Assembly (NCBI RefSeq): GCF_023277745.1
Contig: NZ_CP086322.1
Span: 7,812,001-7,876,000 of the forward strand
Reading direction: 5' to 3'
Origin: Streptomyces halobius
GTDB lineage: Bacteria; Actinomycetota; Actinomycetes; Streptomycetales; Streptomycetaceae
DNA: 64,000 nucleotides
Shown: piece after piece, positions 8,241 through 20,115 of the stretch
How the letters are laid out: each line of letters opens with the position of its first letter
Numbering within the stretch: position 1 is the first letter of the stretch
Notes under the pieces: model-generated
What the model was told of the DNA's origin: nothing
Seen by the model: only the letters and a program-made list of their open reading frames with translations
Databases searched by the model: none
Program-made: the position numbers and the translations under genes

Positions 8241-9359
8241 GTGTCCAAGCTCGGAAACATCGGCGCCCGGCTCTACCGCGGCGAGGTCGGTTACGACTTC
8301 ATCGGCAAGCGGAAGATCTGGTACGGCGTCTCGATCCTGATCACCATCACGGCCATCGTCGGCCTGGCGGTGAGTGGCCTGAACAAGGGCATCGAGTTCT
8401 CCGGCGGCGCGGTCTTCACCACCCCGAAGACCTCCGTGTCGGTGACGCAGGCGGAGCACATGGCCGAGTCGGTGTCCGGCGGCCACCAGGCCGTCGTGCA
8501 GAAGCTCGGCGGCGGCGCGCTGCGCATCCAGATCAGCGACCTGGACACCAAGCAGTCCGTCCCGGTGCAGGAAAAGCTCGCCGAGGAGCTGAAGGTCCCG
8601 GCCAAGGACATCAACACCCAGCTGGTCGGCCCGAGCTGGGGTGAGCAGATCGCCGACAAGGCATGGCAGGGCCTGGCCGTCTTCATGCTGCTCGTGGTGC
8701 TCTATCTGGCCGTCGCCTTCGAATGGCGGATGGCGCTGGCGGCCCTGATCGCGCTGATCCACGACATCACCATCACCGTCGGCATCTACGCCCTGGTCGG
8801 CTTCGAGGTCTCGCCGGGCACGGTCATCGGTCTGCTGACCATCCTCGGTTACTCCCTCTACGACACGGTCGTCGTCTTCGACAGCCTGAAGGAAGCCTCC
8901 AAGGACCTCACCAAACAGACCCGCTTCACCTACAGCGAGGTCGCCAACAGGAGCATCAACAGCACCCTGGTGCGCTCCATCAACACCACCGTCGTGGCGC
9001 TGCTCCCGGTCGCCGGTCTGCTGTTCGTCGGCGGCGGTGTGCTGGGGGCGGGCATGCTCAACGACATCTCGCTCGCGCTGTTCGTCGGTCTCGCCGCCGG
9101 TGCGTACTCCTCGATCTTCATCGCGACCCCGCTGGTCGCCGACTTCAAGGAGCGCGAGCCGCAGATGAAGGCCCTGGCCAAGCGGGTGCTGGCGAAGCGC
9201 GCCGCGGCCGCCGCCAAGGGCGCGGCCCAGGAGGAGTCGCCGGAAGCGGTCCCCGTGGGCGCCGATGACGTGGACGCCGGCGACGGCGCCGCGGTCGTGG
9301 GCCCCCGGGCCGCGTCCCGTAACCGTGGCCGTGGCCGCCCGTCGGGCAAGCGCCGGTGA
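8241..9359 (+). CDS. secF: Protein translocase subunit SecF
   Basis: SecF is the partner of SecD. The 372-residue protein has a first membrane segment around residues 26-47, the GIEFSGGAVF motif, and a block of five membrane segments with LGYSLYDTVVVFDSLKE. The C-terminal 60 residues are cytoplasmic and rich in Ala, Arg and Lys. The GTG at 8241 begins one base after the secD stop, so the two are translationally coupled. The stop overlaps the apt start as GTGA. Confidence 0.96.
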   Translation: MSKLGNIGARLYRGEVGYDFIGKRKIWYGVSILITITAIVGLAVSGLNKGIEFSGGAVFTTPKTSVSVTQAEHMAESVSGGHQAVVQKLGGGALRIQISDLDTKQSVPVQEKLAEELKVPAKDINTQLVGPSWGEQIADKAWQGLAVFMLLVVLYLAVAFEWRMALAALIALIHDITITVGIYALVGFEVSPGTVIGLLTILGYSLYDTVVVFDSLKEASKDLTKQTRFTYSEVANRSINSTLVRSINTTVVALLPVAGLLFVGGGVLGAGMLNDISLALFVGLAAGAYSSIFIATPLVADFKEREPQMKALAKRVLAKRAAAAAKGAAQEESPEAVPVGADDVDAGDGAAVVGPRAASRNRGRGRPSGKRR

Positions 9360-9904
9360 GTGCCTCCGCCGAGCTGCGCGAGCTGCTCCTGGACCGGATC
9401 ACGGACATCCCGGACTACCCGCAGCCGGGCGTGATGTTCAAGGACATCACGCCGCTGCTGGCCGACGCGGCCGCCTTCGGCGCGCTCACCGACGCCTTCG
9501 TCGATCTGTGCGCGCGTCATCGGGCGGACAAGGTCGTGGGTCTGGAGGCGCGCGGATTCATCCTCGCCGCTCCGGTGGCGGTGCGCGCGGGCATCGGCTT
9601 CGTCCCTGTCCGCAAGGCCGGCAAGCTGCCCGGGGCCACGCTCGGCCAGGCGTACGAGCTGGAGTACGGCACCGCCGAGATCGAGATGCACGCGGATGCG
9701 CTGGCCCCGGGCGACCGGGTGCTGGTGATCGACGACGTCCTGGCCACCGGTGGCACCGCCGATGCGTCGCTGCAGCTCATCCGCCGTGCGGGGGCGGAGG
9801 TCGCGGGCCTGGCGGTGCTGCTGGAGCTCGGTTTCCTGGCCGGGCGGCAGCGGCTGGAGTCCGGCCTGAAGGGCGCTCCGCTGGAGGCCCTGATCACGGT
9901 CTGA
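9356..9904 (+). CDS. apt: Adenine phosphoribosyltransferase
   Basis: Apt salvages adenine to AMP with PRPP. The 182-residue protein begins with the hood-like region TDIPDYPQPGVMFKDITPLL and contains VVGLEARGFILAAPVA, the flexible-loop lysines VRKAGKLPGATLGQAYELEYG, and the PRPP motif VLVIDDVLATGGTADA. It overlaps secF by four bases and precedes relA; the secDF-apt-relA order is a classical Streptomyces arrangement. A strong hairpin after apt probably ends most transcripts before relA. Confidence 0.96.
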   Translation: MSASAELRELLLDRITDIPDYPQPGVMFKDITPLLADAAAFGALTDAFVDLCARHRADKVVGLEARGFILAAPVAVRAGIGFVPVRKAGKLPGATLGQAYELEYGTAEIEMHADALAPGDRVLVIDDVLATGGTADASLQLIRRAGAEVAGLAVLLELGFLAGRQRLESGLKGAPLEALITV

Positions 9905-10016
9905 GCCGCGCTTTCCGGAGCGCCGCCACGGCCGGACGGCCACCGGCGCTCGAGTGTGCCCGTAGCGCTCCCGCAGTGGGACGACCACCGGCGCTTAAGG
10001 GCCGGTGGTCACCTGC

Positions 10017-10056
10017 GCACCAGGGGCACCAGGAAGAATTCGGGTGCCCCTGGTGC
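10017..10056 (+). terminator. Hairpin after apt, before relA
   Basis: A perfect 14-bp inverted repeat, GCACCAGGGGCACC at 10017-10030 and GGTGCCCCTGGTGC at 10043-10056, encloses a 12-base loop. It is the likely terminator of the sec-apt operon. The remaining 110 bases before relA should hold the relA promoter, which I cannot place with confidence. Confidence 0.7.
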
Positions 10057-10166
10057 TGTGTCATGTATGGACCGATGGCCGCGGAAGAGTCCGGACGCGG
10101 GGGTCGATACCATGGCACCCCGGCCTGTTAGTGGTCCAGGGGTCCGGAACCGCTTGAGGAGTGCTC

Positions 10167-12875
<2,709 letters not shown>

Positions 12876-12887
12876 GGGGCGTACGAA

Positions 12888-12933
12888 AAGAGGGCCCCGC
12901 TACGGAATCCGGAATCCGTACCGGGGCCCTCTT
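12888..12933. terminator. Bidirectional terminator between relA and the DUF349 gene
   Basis: An almost perfect 23-bp stem runs from AAGAGGGCCCCG at 12888 to CGGGGCCCTCTT ending at 12933, with only two mismatches and a minimal loop. The A-rich left and T-rich right flanks make it usable in both directions, as expected between convergent genes. Confidence 0.8.
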
Positions 12934-12995
12934 CGTGCCGGGTGCCTCAGCCATCGATGGAGGAACCCCAGCGGCGAGCAACCACCTCCGCGAGA

Positions 12996-13032
12996 GCGTG
13001 GGGGTCCCCCCACGCCTCAAGCGTGGGGAGGT
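12996..13032. repeat. Palindromic intergenic repeat near the 3' end of the DUF349 gene
   Basis: GCGTGGGGGTCCCCCC, then ACGCCTCAAGCGTGGGGAGG. This is the commonest form of the scattered palindrome family in the window, with GGGGGTCCCCCC followed by a spacer and a second GTGGGGAGG arm. It lies just outside the DUF349 reading frame. Confidence 0.65.
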
Positions 13033-13045
13033 TCAGCCGCAAAAG

Positions 13046-14275
13046 TCAGCCCCCGAACTCCTCCAGCCCCTTCAGCGCCTGGTCCAGCAGCGCCTTGCGG
13101 CCCTCCAGTTCACGGGACAGCTTGTCGGCCTTGGCGTTGTTGCCGGCCGCCCGTGCCGAGTCGATCTGCTTCTGCAGCTTGTCGACGGCGTCCTGCAGCT
13201 GGCCGGTCAGCCCCGCGGCACGCGCCCGCGCCTCGGGGTTCGTCCGCCGCCACTCGGTCTCCTCGGCGTCCTGGATGGCGCGCTCGACGGCGTGCATCCG
13301 GCCCTCGATCTTCGGGCGGGCGTCCCGCGGCACATGGCCGATGGCCTCCCACCGCTCGTTGATCGAGCGGAGCGCGGCCCGCGCCGCCTTCAGGTCCGAG
13401 ACGGGCAGCAGCTTCTCGGCCTCGGCGACCAGCTCCTCCTTGCGGGTGAGGTTCTCCCGCTGCTCGGCGTCGCGCTCCGCGAACACCTCGCTGCGCGCCT
13501 GGAAGAAGATGTCCTGGGCGCCGCGGAAGCGGTTCCACAGGTCGTCCTCGTGCTCGCGCTGCGCGCGCCCGGCGGCCTTCCACTCCGCCATCAGCTCGCG
13601 GTAGCGGGCGGCCGTGGCCCCCCAGTCCGTCGAGTGCGACAGCGACTCGGCCTCGGCGACCAGCTTCTCCTTCGCCTTACGGGACTCCTCGCGCTGCGCG
13701 TCCAGCGACGCGAAGTGCGCCTTGCGCCGCTTGGAGAACGCCGAGCGGGCGTGCGAGAAGCGGTGCCACAGCTCGTCGTCCGACTTGCGGTCCAGACGCG
13801 GCAGGCTCTTCCAGGTGTCGACCAGCGCACGCAGCCGCTCGCCGGCCGCCCGCCACTGCTCGCTGGCCGCCAGTTCCTCGGCCTCGGCGACCAGCTTCTC
13901 CTTGGCCTGCCGGGCCTCGTCGGCCTGTCGGGCCTTTTGCGCCTTGCGTTCCTCGCGGCGCGCCTCGACGGTGCCGACCAGGGCGTCCAGCCGCTTCGTC
14001 AGCGCGTCCAGGTCACCCACCGCGTGGTGCTCGTCCACCTGGCGGCGCAGATGGTCGATCGCGGTCATGGCGTCCTTCGCCGACAGGTCGGTGGTCTTGA
14101 CCCGTCGTTCGAGGAGGCCGATCTCTACGACCAGGCCCTCATACTTGCGCTCGAAGTAGGCGAGGGCCTCCTCGGGGGATCCCGCCTGCCACGATCCGAC
14201 GACCTTCTCGCCATCGGCGGTACGCACGTACACGGTCCCCGTCTCGTCGACGCGGCCCCATGGGTCGCTGCTCAC
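13046..14275 (-). CDS. DUF349 coiled-coil protein
   Basis: The 409-residue protein is highly charged and almost wholly alpha-helical. After a short N-terminal part (SSDPWGRVDETGTVYVRTADGE) it has several repeats of the roughly 75-residue DUF349 unit, each with AEAEELA or similar, a W, and LWxRF (for example DELWHRFSHARSAF and DDLWNRFRGAQDIF), separated by coiled coil. The function of DUF349 proteins is unknown. The GTG at 14275 has GGAGG just upstream and removes an improbable Gly/Arg-rich extension. It converges on relA and lies downstream of the cyclophilin gene on the same strand. Confidence 0.9.
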   Translation of the reverse strand: MSSDPWGRVDETGTVYVRTADGEKVVGSWQAGSPEEALAYFERKYEGLVVEIGLLERRVKTTDLSAKDAMTAIDHLRRQVDEHHAVGDLDALTKRLDALVGTVEARREERKAQKARQADEARQAKEKLVAEAEELAASEQWRAAGERLRALVDTWKSLPRLDRKSDDELWHRFSHARSAFSKRRKAHFASLDAQREESRKAKEKLVAEAESLSHSTDWGATAARYRELMAEWKAAGRAQREHEDDLWNRFRGAQDIFFQARSEVFAERDAEQRENLTRKEELVAEAEKLLPVSDLKAARAALRSINERWEAIGHVPRDARPKIEGRMHAVERAIQDAEETEWRRTNPEARARAAGLTGQLQDAVDKLQKQIDSARAAGNNAKADKLSRELEGRKALLDQALKGLEEFGG

Positions 14276-14524
14276 AGCGCCTCCTCCACATGATGCCGAC
14301 CGGGGCGTGCGGCCCCCCGGCATCGTCCACAGTTTCTGTCCGGCAGGGCCGCGCCCTGGCCGGTCCGACGGGCTGTCTTGCGGATGCGGGTGCTGCCGTC
14401 GGAGCAGGCACCCTACCCAACGCCAATCTAGGCGACCGGCGGTCGGCTGTCCGCATCCGTCACGACCGAAATTCGGCGGTTCGGATACGGGACGGCGGCC
14501 GCCGTCCGCCGGGCGGGACGGCGG

Positions 14525-15352
14525 TCAGGACTTCCGGACCGTCGCCCGGTCGATGACGACGGTGGCGTTCGGCGCGGTGTTGCCGGTCGCCTGGTCGAGC
14601 CTCGAACCCGCCTCGGCGATCTTCTTCAGGACGTCCATGCCGCCCGTGATCGTCCCGAACGGCGTGTAGTTCGGGGGCAGTTGGCTGTCCTGGTAGACGA
14701 GGAAGAACTGGCTGCCGCCGGAATCGCGGGTCTTCTCGTCCCGCCCGTCGTAGCGGTTGGCCATGGCGACTGTGCCCGCCGGATAGACGTTGCCCTTCAG
14801 CCGCGGGTCCTTGAGGTTCTCGTCCGGAATGGTGTAGCCGGGCGTGCCCCGGCCGGTGCCGGACGGGTCGCCGCACTGCAGTACGAAGATGTCCTGGTCG
14901 ACCAGGCGGTGGCACTTGCTGTGGTCGAGATACCGCTTGCCTGCGAGGAAGGCGAAGGAGTTCACGGTGTGCGGCGCCTTGGCGGCGTCCAGCTTCAGCT
15001 CGATCTCCCCGCAGGTCGTCTCCAGCTTCGCGGTGTAGGAGGCGGAGGTGTCGATGGTCATCGCCGGCTCCTTCTTCCAGGTCTCCTTGGACGGGGAGCC
15101 CTTGGCCGGCTTGGCGCACGGGTCCGGCACCTTGGTCGGCGTGGGGGCCGCCGCGGTCTGGTCGTCCCGGCCGTCGCCGGCCAGGCCGGCCGTGGCGTAC
15201 GCGGCGGCGCCGGCGGCCAGCCCGACGGCCAGCACCGACGCGATGATCACGTTGCGGCGTTTGGCCTTGCGCCGGGCCGCCACCCGGCGCTGCTGCTGGC
15301 GCTCGAACTTCTCCCGGGCGAGCTGCCGCCGCCGCTGATCGCTGCTGACCAC
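14525..15352 (-). CDS. Membrane-anchored cyclophilin-type peptidyl-prolyl isomerase
   Basis: The protein is predicted to catalyse proline isomerisation during folding of exported proteins. It has 275 residues: a basic cytoplasmic N-terminus (RRRQLAREKFERQQQRR), one membrane segment at about 34-54, a Thr/Pro linker, then a cyclophilin domain from about 95 onwards with VNSFAFLAGKRYLDHSKCHRL, the ILQCGDPSGTGRGTPGYTI-like core and GGSQFFLVYQD. The usual catalytic Arg-Val-x-x-F is changed to CHRLV, as often seen in actinobacterial members. The GTG at 15352 has GGGAGA upstream. It is divergent from the MBL-fold gene. Confidence 0.88.
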   Translation of the reverse strand: MVSSDQRRRQLAREKFERQQQRRVAARRKAKRRNVIIASVLAVGLAAGAAAYATAGLAGDGRDDQTAAAPTPTKVPDPCAKPAKGSPSKETWKKEPAMTIDTSASYTAKLETTCGEIELKLDAAKAPHTVNSFAFLAGKRYLDHSKCHRLVDQDIFVLQCGDPSGTGRGTPGYTIPDENLKDPRLKGNVYPAGTVAMANRYDGRDEKTRDSGGSQFFLVYQDSQLPPNYTPFGTITGGMDVLKKIAEAGSRLDQATGNTAPNATVVIDRATVRKS

Positions 15353-15549
15353 CGGTCGTCTCCCTGTCCTGGCCAGGGGCATCGAAGCGCCTGGCCATCG
15401 ATCGCTCTGGTCTGCCGTGGCCGTACCGTATACGGGTTCGCCCCGGTGGGAGTCCCGCCGGTAGGCTCTGGAGCTGCTGAGATGTTCCGGGAGCGGCCCA
15501 CGGGCCGGTCCCACCGACTTTCCGCTCTCCCCGACCTTTAAGGACGAAC

Positions 15550-16263
15550 GTGCTGATTGCCGGGTTCCCCGCCGGGGCCTGGGGGACCAACTGCTATCTG
15601 GTCGCCCCCGCCGCCGGTGAGGAGTGCGTGATCATCGACCCGGGCCACCAAGCGGCCCAGGGAGTCGAGGACACGATCAGAAAGCATCGGCTCAAGCCCG
15701 TCGCGGTCGTCCTCACCCACGGCCACATCGACCACGTCGCCTCGGTGGTCCCGGTGTGCGGCGCGCATGACGTCCCGGCCTGGATCCACCCCGAGGACCG
15801 TTTCATGATGAGCGACCCGGAGAAGGCCCTCGGCCGCTCCATCGGGCAGCAGCTCATGGGCGACCTGACCGTGGGGGAGCCGGACGACGTCAAGGAGCTG
15901 ACCGACGGCGGCGCTCTGCGACTCGCCGGGATGGAGTTCTCCGTCGCGCACGCCCCGGGCCATACCAAGGGGTCGGTGACGTTCAGGATGCCCGAGCAGG
16001 CCGACATTCCGCCGGTCTTCTTCTCGGGCGACCTGCTGTTCGCCGGCTCCATCGGACGCACCGACCTGCCGGGCGGCGACCACGCCGAGATCCTCCGGTC
16101 GCTGGAGCGCGTATGCCTCCCGCTGGACGACTCGACCGTGGTCCTGTCCGGCCACGGCCCCCAGACCACCATCGGCCGCGAGCGCGCCACCAATCCCTAT
16201 CTGCGGGCGGTGGCCGCCGGCCTCGGAGACGGCACGACCGCCGCTCCACGACGAGGAATGTGA
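15550..16263 (+). CDS. MBL-fold metallo-hydrolase, glyoxalase II-like
   Basis: The 237-residue protein carries the metallo-beta-lactamase fold signature [10 protein letters not shown] (H57, H59, D61, H62), [12 protein letters not shown] with the next metal histidine, [18 protein letters not shown] with the bridging aspartate, and a final [11 protein letters not shown]. This layout is close to hydroxyacylglutathione hydrolase-like enzymes, but the physiological substrate in Streptomyces, which uses mycothiol rather than glutathione, is unknown. The GTG at 15550 has AAGGAC upstream. It lies 11 bases before hisS and is probably co-transcribed with it. Confidence 0.88.
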   Translation: MLIAGFPAGAWGTNCYLVAPAAGEECVIIDPGHQAAQGVEDTIRKHRLKPVAVVLTHGHIDHVASVVPVCGAHDVPAWIHPEDRFMMSDPEKALGRSIGQQLMGDLTVGEPDDVKELTDGGALRLAGMEFSVAHAPGHTKGSVTFRMPEQADIPPVFFSGDLLFAGSIGRTDLPGGDHAEILRSLERVCLPLDDSTVVLSGHGPQTTIGRERATNPYLRAVAAGLGDGTTAAPRRGM

Positions 16264-16274
16264 CGAGACTTTCC

Positions 16275-17537
16275 GTGACCACCTTCAAGGCACCCAAGGG
16301 CACGTACGACCTGCTCCCGCCGGACTCCGCCACCTATCTCGCGGTGCGCGAGGCGATCGCCGCGCCGCTGCGGAACTCCGGGTACGGCTACATCGAGACG
16401 CCCGGATTCGAGAACGTCGAGCTGTTCGCGCGCGGCGTCGGGGAGTCCACCGACATCGTGACCAAGGAGATGTACGCCTTCGAGACCAAGGGCGGCGACC
16501 AGCTCGCGCTGCGCCCCGAGGGCACCGCGTCCGTCCTGCGGGCGGCGATGGAGGCCAATCTCCACAAGGGCGGCAACCTGCCGGTCAAGCTCTGGTACTC
16601 CGGCTCGTACTACCGCTACGAGCGCCCGCAGAAGGGCCGTTACCGCCACTTCTCGCAGGTCGGCGCCGAGGCGATCGGCGCGGAGGACCCGGCGCTGGAC
16701 GCCGAGCTGATCATCCTGGCCGACCAGGCGTACCGCTCGCTGGGGCTGAGCGACTTCCGCATCCTGCTGAACTCGCTCGGCGACAAGGTGTGCCGCCCCG
16801 TCTACCGTGCCGCGCTGCAGGACTTCCTGCGCGGGCTGGAGCTGGACGAGGACACCCGCCGCCGGATCGAGATCAACCCGCTGCGCGTCCTGGACGACAA
16901 GCGCGAGTCGGTGCAGGAGCGGCTCGTCGGGGCGCCCATGCTCCGCGACTACCTGTGCGAGGAGTGCAAGGCCTACCACGAGCAGGTGCGCGAGCTGCTG
17001 ACCGCGGCGGGCGTGGCCTTCGAGGACGACCCGAAGCTGGTGCGCGGCCTGGACTACTACACCCGCACCACCTTCGAGTTCGTCCACGACGGTCTGGGCT
17101 CGCAGTCCGCGGTGGGCGGCGGCGGTCGCTACGACGGCCTGTCCGAGATGATCGGCGGCCCCGAACTGCCGTCCGTCGGCTGGGCGCTGGGAGTGGACCG
17201 TACGGTGCTCGCGCTGGAGGCGGAGGGCATCAGGCTCGACATCCCCGCCGCCACCTCCGTGTACGCCGTCCCGCTGGGCGAGGAGGCCCGCCGGGTGCTC
17301 TTCGGGACGGTCACCGCGCTGCGCAAGGCCGGTGTCGCCACCGACTTCGCGTACGGCGGCAAGGGCCTGAAGAACGCCATGAAGTCGGCCAACCGCTCCG
17401 GCGCGCGGCTGGCGCTGGTGGCCGGCGAGCGGGATCTGGCCGAGGGCGTGGTGCAGGTCAAGGACCTGGAGAGCGGTGAGCAGACCCCCGTCGCGCTGGA
17501 CGCCGCGGTCGAGGAGGTCCGGCGCAGGTTGGGCTGA
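16275..17537 (+). CDS. hisS: Histidine-tRNA ligase
   Basis: HisS charges tRNA-His. The 420-residue class II synthetase starts [17 protein letters not shown] and has motif 1 around the [19 protein letters not shown] region, motif 2 [16 protein letters not shown], the histidine-binding [13 protein letters not shown], and motif 3 in [10 protein letters not shown] through [11 protein letters not shown]-terminal anticodon-binding domain follows. The GTG at 16275 was chosen by family N-terminus; its ribosome site is weak, so coupling to the upstream hydrolase gene is plausible. Confidence 0.96.
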   Translation: MTTFKAPKGTYDLLPPDSATYLAVREAIAAPLRNSGYGYIETPGFENVELFARGVGESTDIVTKEMYAFETKGGDQLALRPEGTASVLRAAMEANLHKGGNLPVKLWYSGSYYRYERPQKGRYRHFSQVGAEAIGAEDPALDAELIILADQAYRSLGLSDFRILLNSLGDKVCRPVYRAALQDFLRGLELDEDTRRRIEINPLRVLDDKRESVQERLVGAPMLRDYLCEECKAYHEQVRELLTAAGVAFEDDPKLVRGLDYYTRTTFEFVHDGLGSQSAVGGGGRYDGLSEMIGGPELPSVGWALGVDRTVLALEAEGIRLDIPAATSVYAVPLGEEARRVLFGTVTALRKAGVATDFAYGGKGLKNAMKSANRSGARLALVAGERDLAEGVVQVKDLESGEQTPVALDAAVEEVRRRLG

Positions 17538-17566
17538 GGGCCCGGGAAGTGACCGTCCGGGCCCTC
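17536..17566 (+). terminator. Terminator hairpin at the end of hisS
   Basis: GAGGGCCCGG at 17536-17545 and CCGGGCCCTC at 17557-17566 form a perfect 10-bp stem with an 11-base loop. It starts within the hisS stop codon. Confidence 0.65.
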
Positions 17567-17711
17567 GCGTCAATCCCCGGCCCGCGGATCCCTCCGGCTT
17601 TACGCGTATCGAACGGTGGGCCGTCGTGGAGTTGGGGCACAATGAAGGGCGCGCCCGCGGTCCTGCGGGTCCGCCCGCCCTCATCTTCCCGGCGACCGAC
17701 GGAACGGCGAT

Positions 17712-18362
17712 ATGACGACGACAGCGGTTGATGACGTGTCCACCGACGACGATCACGACGGTCACGCGAGCGACCCGGGCACCATCGGCGCGGGTCGCGG
17801 CTTCGCCCTGCTGCTGGTGATCACCGGCGCGCTGGGCATCCTGGCGGCCTGGATCATCACGCTGGACAAGTTCGAGCTGCTGAAGGACCCGAATTTCAAA
17901 CCGGCCTGCAGCCTCAACCCGATCATCTCCTGCACCGACATCATGCAGAGCGAGCAGGCGGAGGTCTTCGGCTTCCCGAACCCGATGGCCGGGCTGGTCG
18001 GCTTCGGTGTGGTCATCGCGATCGGCATGGCCCTGCTGGCCGGTGCCCGCTTCCGCCGCTGGTACTGGATCGGCCTGAACATCGGCACGCTGCTCGGCGC
18101 GGTCTTCTGCATGTGGCTGATGGCGCAGTCGCTGTACGTCATCAACTCGCTGTGCCTGTGGTGCACGCTGACCTGGCTCGTCACCATCCTGATGTTCTGG
18201 TACACCACGGTGCACAACATCAAGCACGGCATCATCCCGGCCCCCGCGGGCCTGCGGTCGGCCCTGGTGGAGTTCCACTGGGTCGTGCCGGTGCTCTGGT
18301 ACGGCGTGATCGGACTGCTGATCCTCACCAAGTGGTGGTCGTACTGGAGCACGCTGATCTAG
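17712..18362 (+). CDS. Vitamin K epoxide reductase (VKOR) family protein
   Basis: VKOR proteins reoxidise or reduce disulfide-exchange partners using membrane quinones. The 216-residue protein has five predicted membrane segments, the quinone-site motif CLWC (C148 and C151), and the loop cysteines C66 and C74 in PACSLNPIISC, so all four redox cysteines of the family are present. The first 27 residues are acidic and cytoplasmic. Bacterial homologues work with DsbA-like proteins, none of which is encoded next to it here. The ATG is at 17712. Confidence 0.92.
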   Translation: MTTTAVDDVSTDDDHDGHASDPGTIGAGRGFALLLVITGALGILAAWIITLDKFELLKDPNFKPACSLNPIISCTDIMQSEQAEVFGFPNPMAGLVGFGVVIAIGMALLAGARFRRWYWIGLNIGTLLGAVFCMWLMAQSLYVINSLCLWCTLTWLVTILMFWYTTVHNIKHGIIPAPAGLRSALVEFHWVVPVLWYGVIGLLILTKWWSYWSTLI

Positions 18363-18428
18363 AGCACGCTGGTCCAGATCCGGACTTCCGGCGCCCCTCG
18401 CCCCTGGTCACCACGGTGGCCGGGGGCG

Positions 18429-18451
18429 TTGTCAGTGGGGTGACATAGGCT
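18429..18451 (+). promoter_or_regulatory. PafBC-type (RecA-independent damage) promoter of rarA
   Basis: TTGTCAGTG at 18429-18437, eight spacer bases, then TAGGCT at 18446-18451 match the TTGTCRGTG-N8-TAnnnT motif fully. Transcription should start near 18458-18459, which is downstream of the first possible ATG (18453) and coincides with an in-frame GTG. This suggests a leaderless mRNA. Confidence 0.8.
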
Positions 18452-18458
18452 CATGAGC

Positions 18459-19829
18459 GTGGAGCCCGACCTGTTCACCGCCGCCGCCGAAGACCGTCAA
18501 GAGAAGGACCCCGCGGGGTCTCCGCTCGCCGTGCGGATGCGTCCGCGCACCCTCGACGAAGTCGTCGGGCAACAGCATCTGCTCAAGCCGGGCTCGCCGC
18601 TGCGCCGCCTTGTGGGCGAGGGCGGCGGCGGCCCGGCGGGGCCGTCCTCGGTCTTCCTGTGGGGGCCGCCGGGCATCGGCAAGACGACGCTCGCCTATGT
18701 GGTCAGCCAGGCCACGAACAAGCGCTTCGTGGAGCTCTCGGCGATCACCGCGGGCGTCAAGGAGGTCCGGGCGGTCATCGACGGCGCCCGGCGTGCCTCG
18801 GGCGGCTTCGGCAAGGAGACCGTCCTCTTCCTCGACGAGATCCACCGCTTCAGCAAGGCCCAGCAGGACTCCCTGCTGCCCGCCGTCGAGAACCGCTGGG
18901 TGACGCTGATCGCCGCGACGACCGAGAACCCGTACTTCTCGGTGATCTCCCCCCTGCTCTCCCGCTCCCTCCTGCTGACCCTGGAACCGCTCACCGACGA
19001 CGATCTGCGCGGTCTGCTGCGCCGCGCGCTGACGGACGCGCGGGGGCTCGCGGGCGCGGTCACCCTCCCCGAGGACACCGAGGCGCATCTGCTGCGCATC
19101 GCGGGCGGCGATGCCCGGCGCGCGCTGACGGCCCTGGAGGCGGGCGCCGGCTCCGCGATGGCCAAGGGCGAGGCGGAGGTCACGCTGCAGACGCTGGAGG
19201 AGTCCGTCGACCGCGCGGCGGTGAAGTACGATCGGGACGGCGACCAGCACTACGACGTCGCCAGCGCCCTGATCAAGTCCATCCGCGGTTCCGACGTCGA
19301 TGCCGCGCTGCACTATCTGGCGCGGATGATCGAGGCGGGGGAGGACCCGCGGTTCATCGCCCGTCGGCTGATGATCTCGGCGAGCGAGGACATCGGCCTG
19401 GCCGATCCGTCCGCGCTGCAGACCGCGGTCGCGGCCGCGCAGGCGGTGGCGATGATCGGATTCCCGGAGGCCCGGATCACGCTGAGCCAGGCCACCATCG
19501 CGCTCGCCCTGGCACCCAAGTCGAACGCCGTGTATCTGGCCGTCGACGCCGCGCTGGCGGACGTCCGCGCCGGCCGGGCCGGTGCCGTCCCGTCCCATCT
19601 GCGCGACAGCCACTACAAGGGCGCCCAGCAGCTCGGCCACGGCCAGGGGTACCAGTACCCGCACGACCTGCCGGGCGGTATCGCGGCCCAGCAGTACGCC
19701 CCGGACGAGGTGCACGGCAGGCGGTATTACACACCGACGCGGCACGGCGCCGAGGCGCGCTACGCCGATGTCGCGGAGCGGGTCCGGGCCCGGCTGCGGG
19801 GGGCGTCGGGCGAGGCGGCGGCCGAGTAG
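18459..19829 (+). CDS. rarA: Replication-associated recombination protein RarA (MgsA) AAA+ ATPase
   Basis: RarA acts at stalled replication forks. From the GTG at 18459 it has 456 residues: [18 protein letters not shown], Walker [14 protein letters not shown], Walker [16 protein letters not shown], sensor [18 protein letters not shown], then the C-terminal clamp-loader-like oligomerisation domain with [22 protein letters not shown] and [10 protein letters not shown]. The gene is usually drawn from the ATG at 18453, but the promoter at 18429-18451 puts the first transcribed base after that codon, so the GTG two codons later is more likely. Damage induction is inferred from the promoter. Confidence 0.93.
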   Translation: MEPDLFTAAAEDRQEKDPAGSPLAVRMRPRTLDEVVGQQHLLKPGSPLRRLVGEGGGGPAGPSSVFLWGPPGIGKTTLAYVVSQATNKRFVELSAITAGVKEVRAVIDGARRASGGFGKETVLFLDEIHRFSKAQQDSLLPAVENRWVTLIAATTENPYFSVISPLLSRSLLLTLEPLTDDDLRGLLRRALTDARGLAGAVTLPEDTEAHLLRIAGGDARRALTALEAGAGSAMAKGEAEVTLQTLEESVDRAAVKYDRDGDQHYDVASALIKSIRGSDVDAALHYLARMIEAGEDPRFIARRLMISASEDIGLADPSALQTAVAAAQAVAMIGFPEARITLSQATIALALAPKSNAVYLAVDAALADVRAGRAGAVPSHLRDSHYKGAQQLGHGQGYQYPHDLPGGIAAQQYAPDEVHGRRYYTPTRHGAEARYADVAERVRARLRGASGEAAAE

Positions 19830-19894
19830 GCGGGCGCCTCGGGCGGGGCCGTTGGCGAGTAGGCGGGGCGCCGGGCGTGAGCCACCGGGGAGTG

Positions 19895-19927
19895 GGCCGG
19901 GCCCGGATTCTCAGGGGCGGCCCGGCC
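19895..19927. terminator. Inverted repeat after rarA
   Basis: GGCCGGGCC at 19895-19903 pairs with GGCCCGGCC at 19919-19927 across a 15-base loop. It is a plausible terminator for rarA. It lies in the 286-base gap between the convergent rarA and DUF2470 genes. Confidence 0.4.
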
Positions 19928-19984
19928 GGGTCGTCAGTGACGACGCCGAGCAGCGGTCCTTCGACCCGATTCGGCCCGGCGGGA

Positions 19985-20007
19985 TTGTCAGTGCCACCCG
20001 CTACTGT
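19985..20007 (+). promoter_or_regulatory. Orphan PafBC-type promoter with no coding gene downstream
   Basis: TTGTCAGTG at 19985-19993, eight bases, then TACTGT at 20002-20007 match the damage-promoter motif exactly. It reads rightwards into the 3' end of a gene on the opposite strand. No convincing rightward coding frame follows before rpsD at 21051. Expression would give a non-coding or antisense RNA. Confidence 0.65.
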
Positions 20008-20066
20008 GCTGAGCAGGGGACTTCCGTTCCCCCATGGGGAAAGCGGGCGCCGAAACGGTACGGCAG
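19985..20066 (+). repeat. Copy B of the 84-bp ruvC promoter/leader repeat
   Basis: This is a near-copy of 3053-3136. Both share the promoter, GTGCTGAGCAGGGGA, a hairpin around CCCCCATGGGG and the end CGAAACGGTACGGCAG. Differences in one arm of the hairpin (TTCCCCCATGGGGAAA here) keep it foldable. It lies between rarA and the 3' end of the DUF2470 gene. Confidence 0.8.
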
Positions 20067-20115
20067 CCGCTCGGGCGGTCACCCGCGCACTCATCGCCGC
20101 CTTCCCCCCCCCGCC

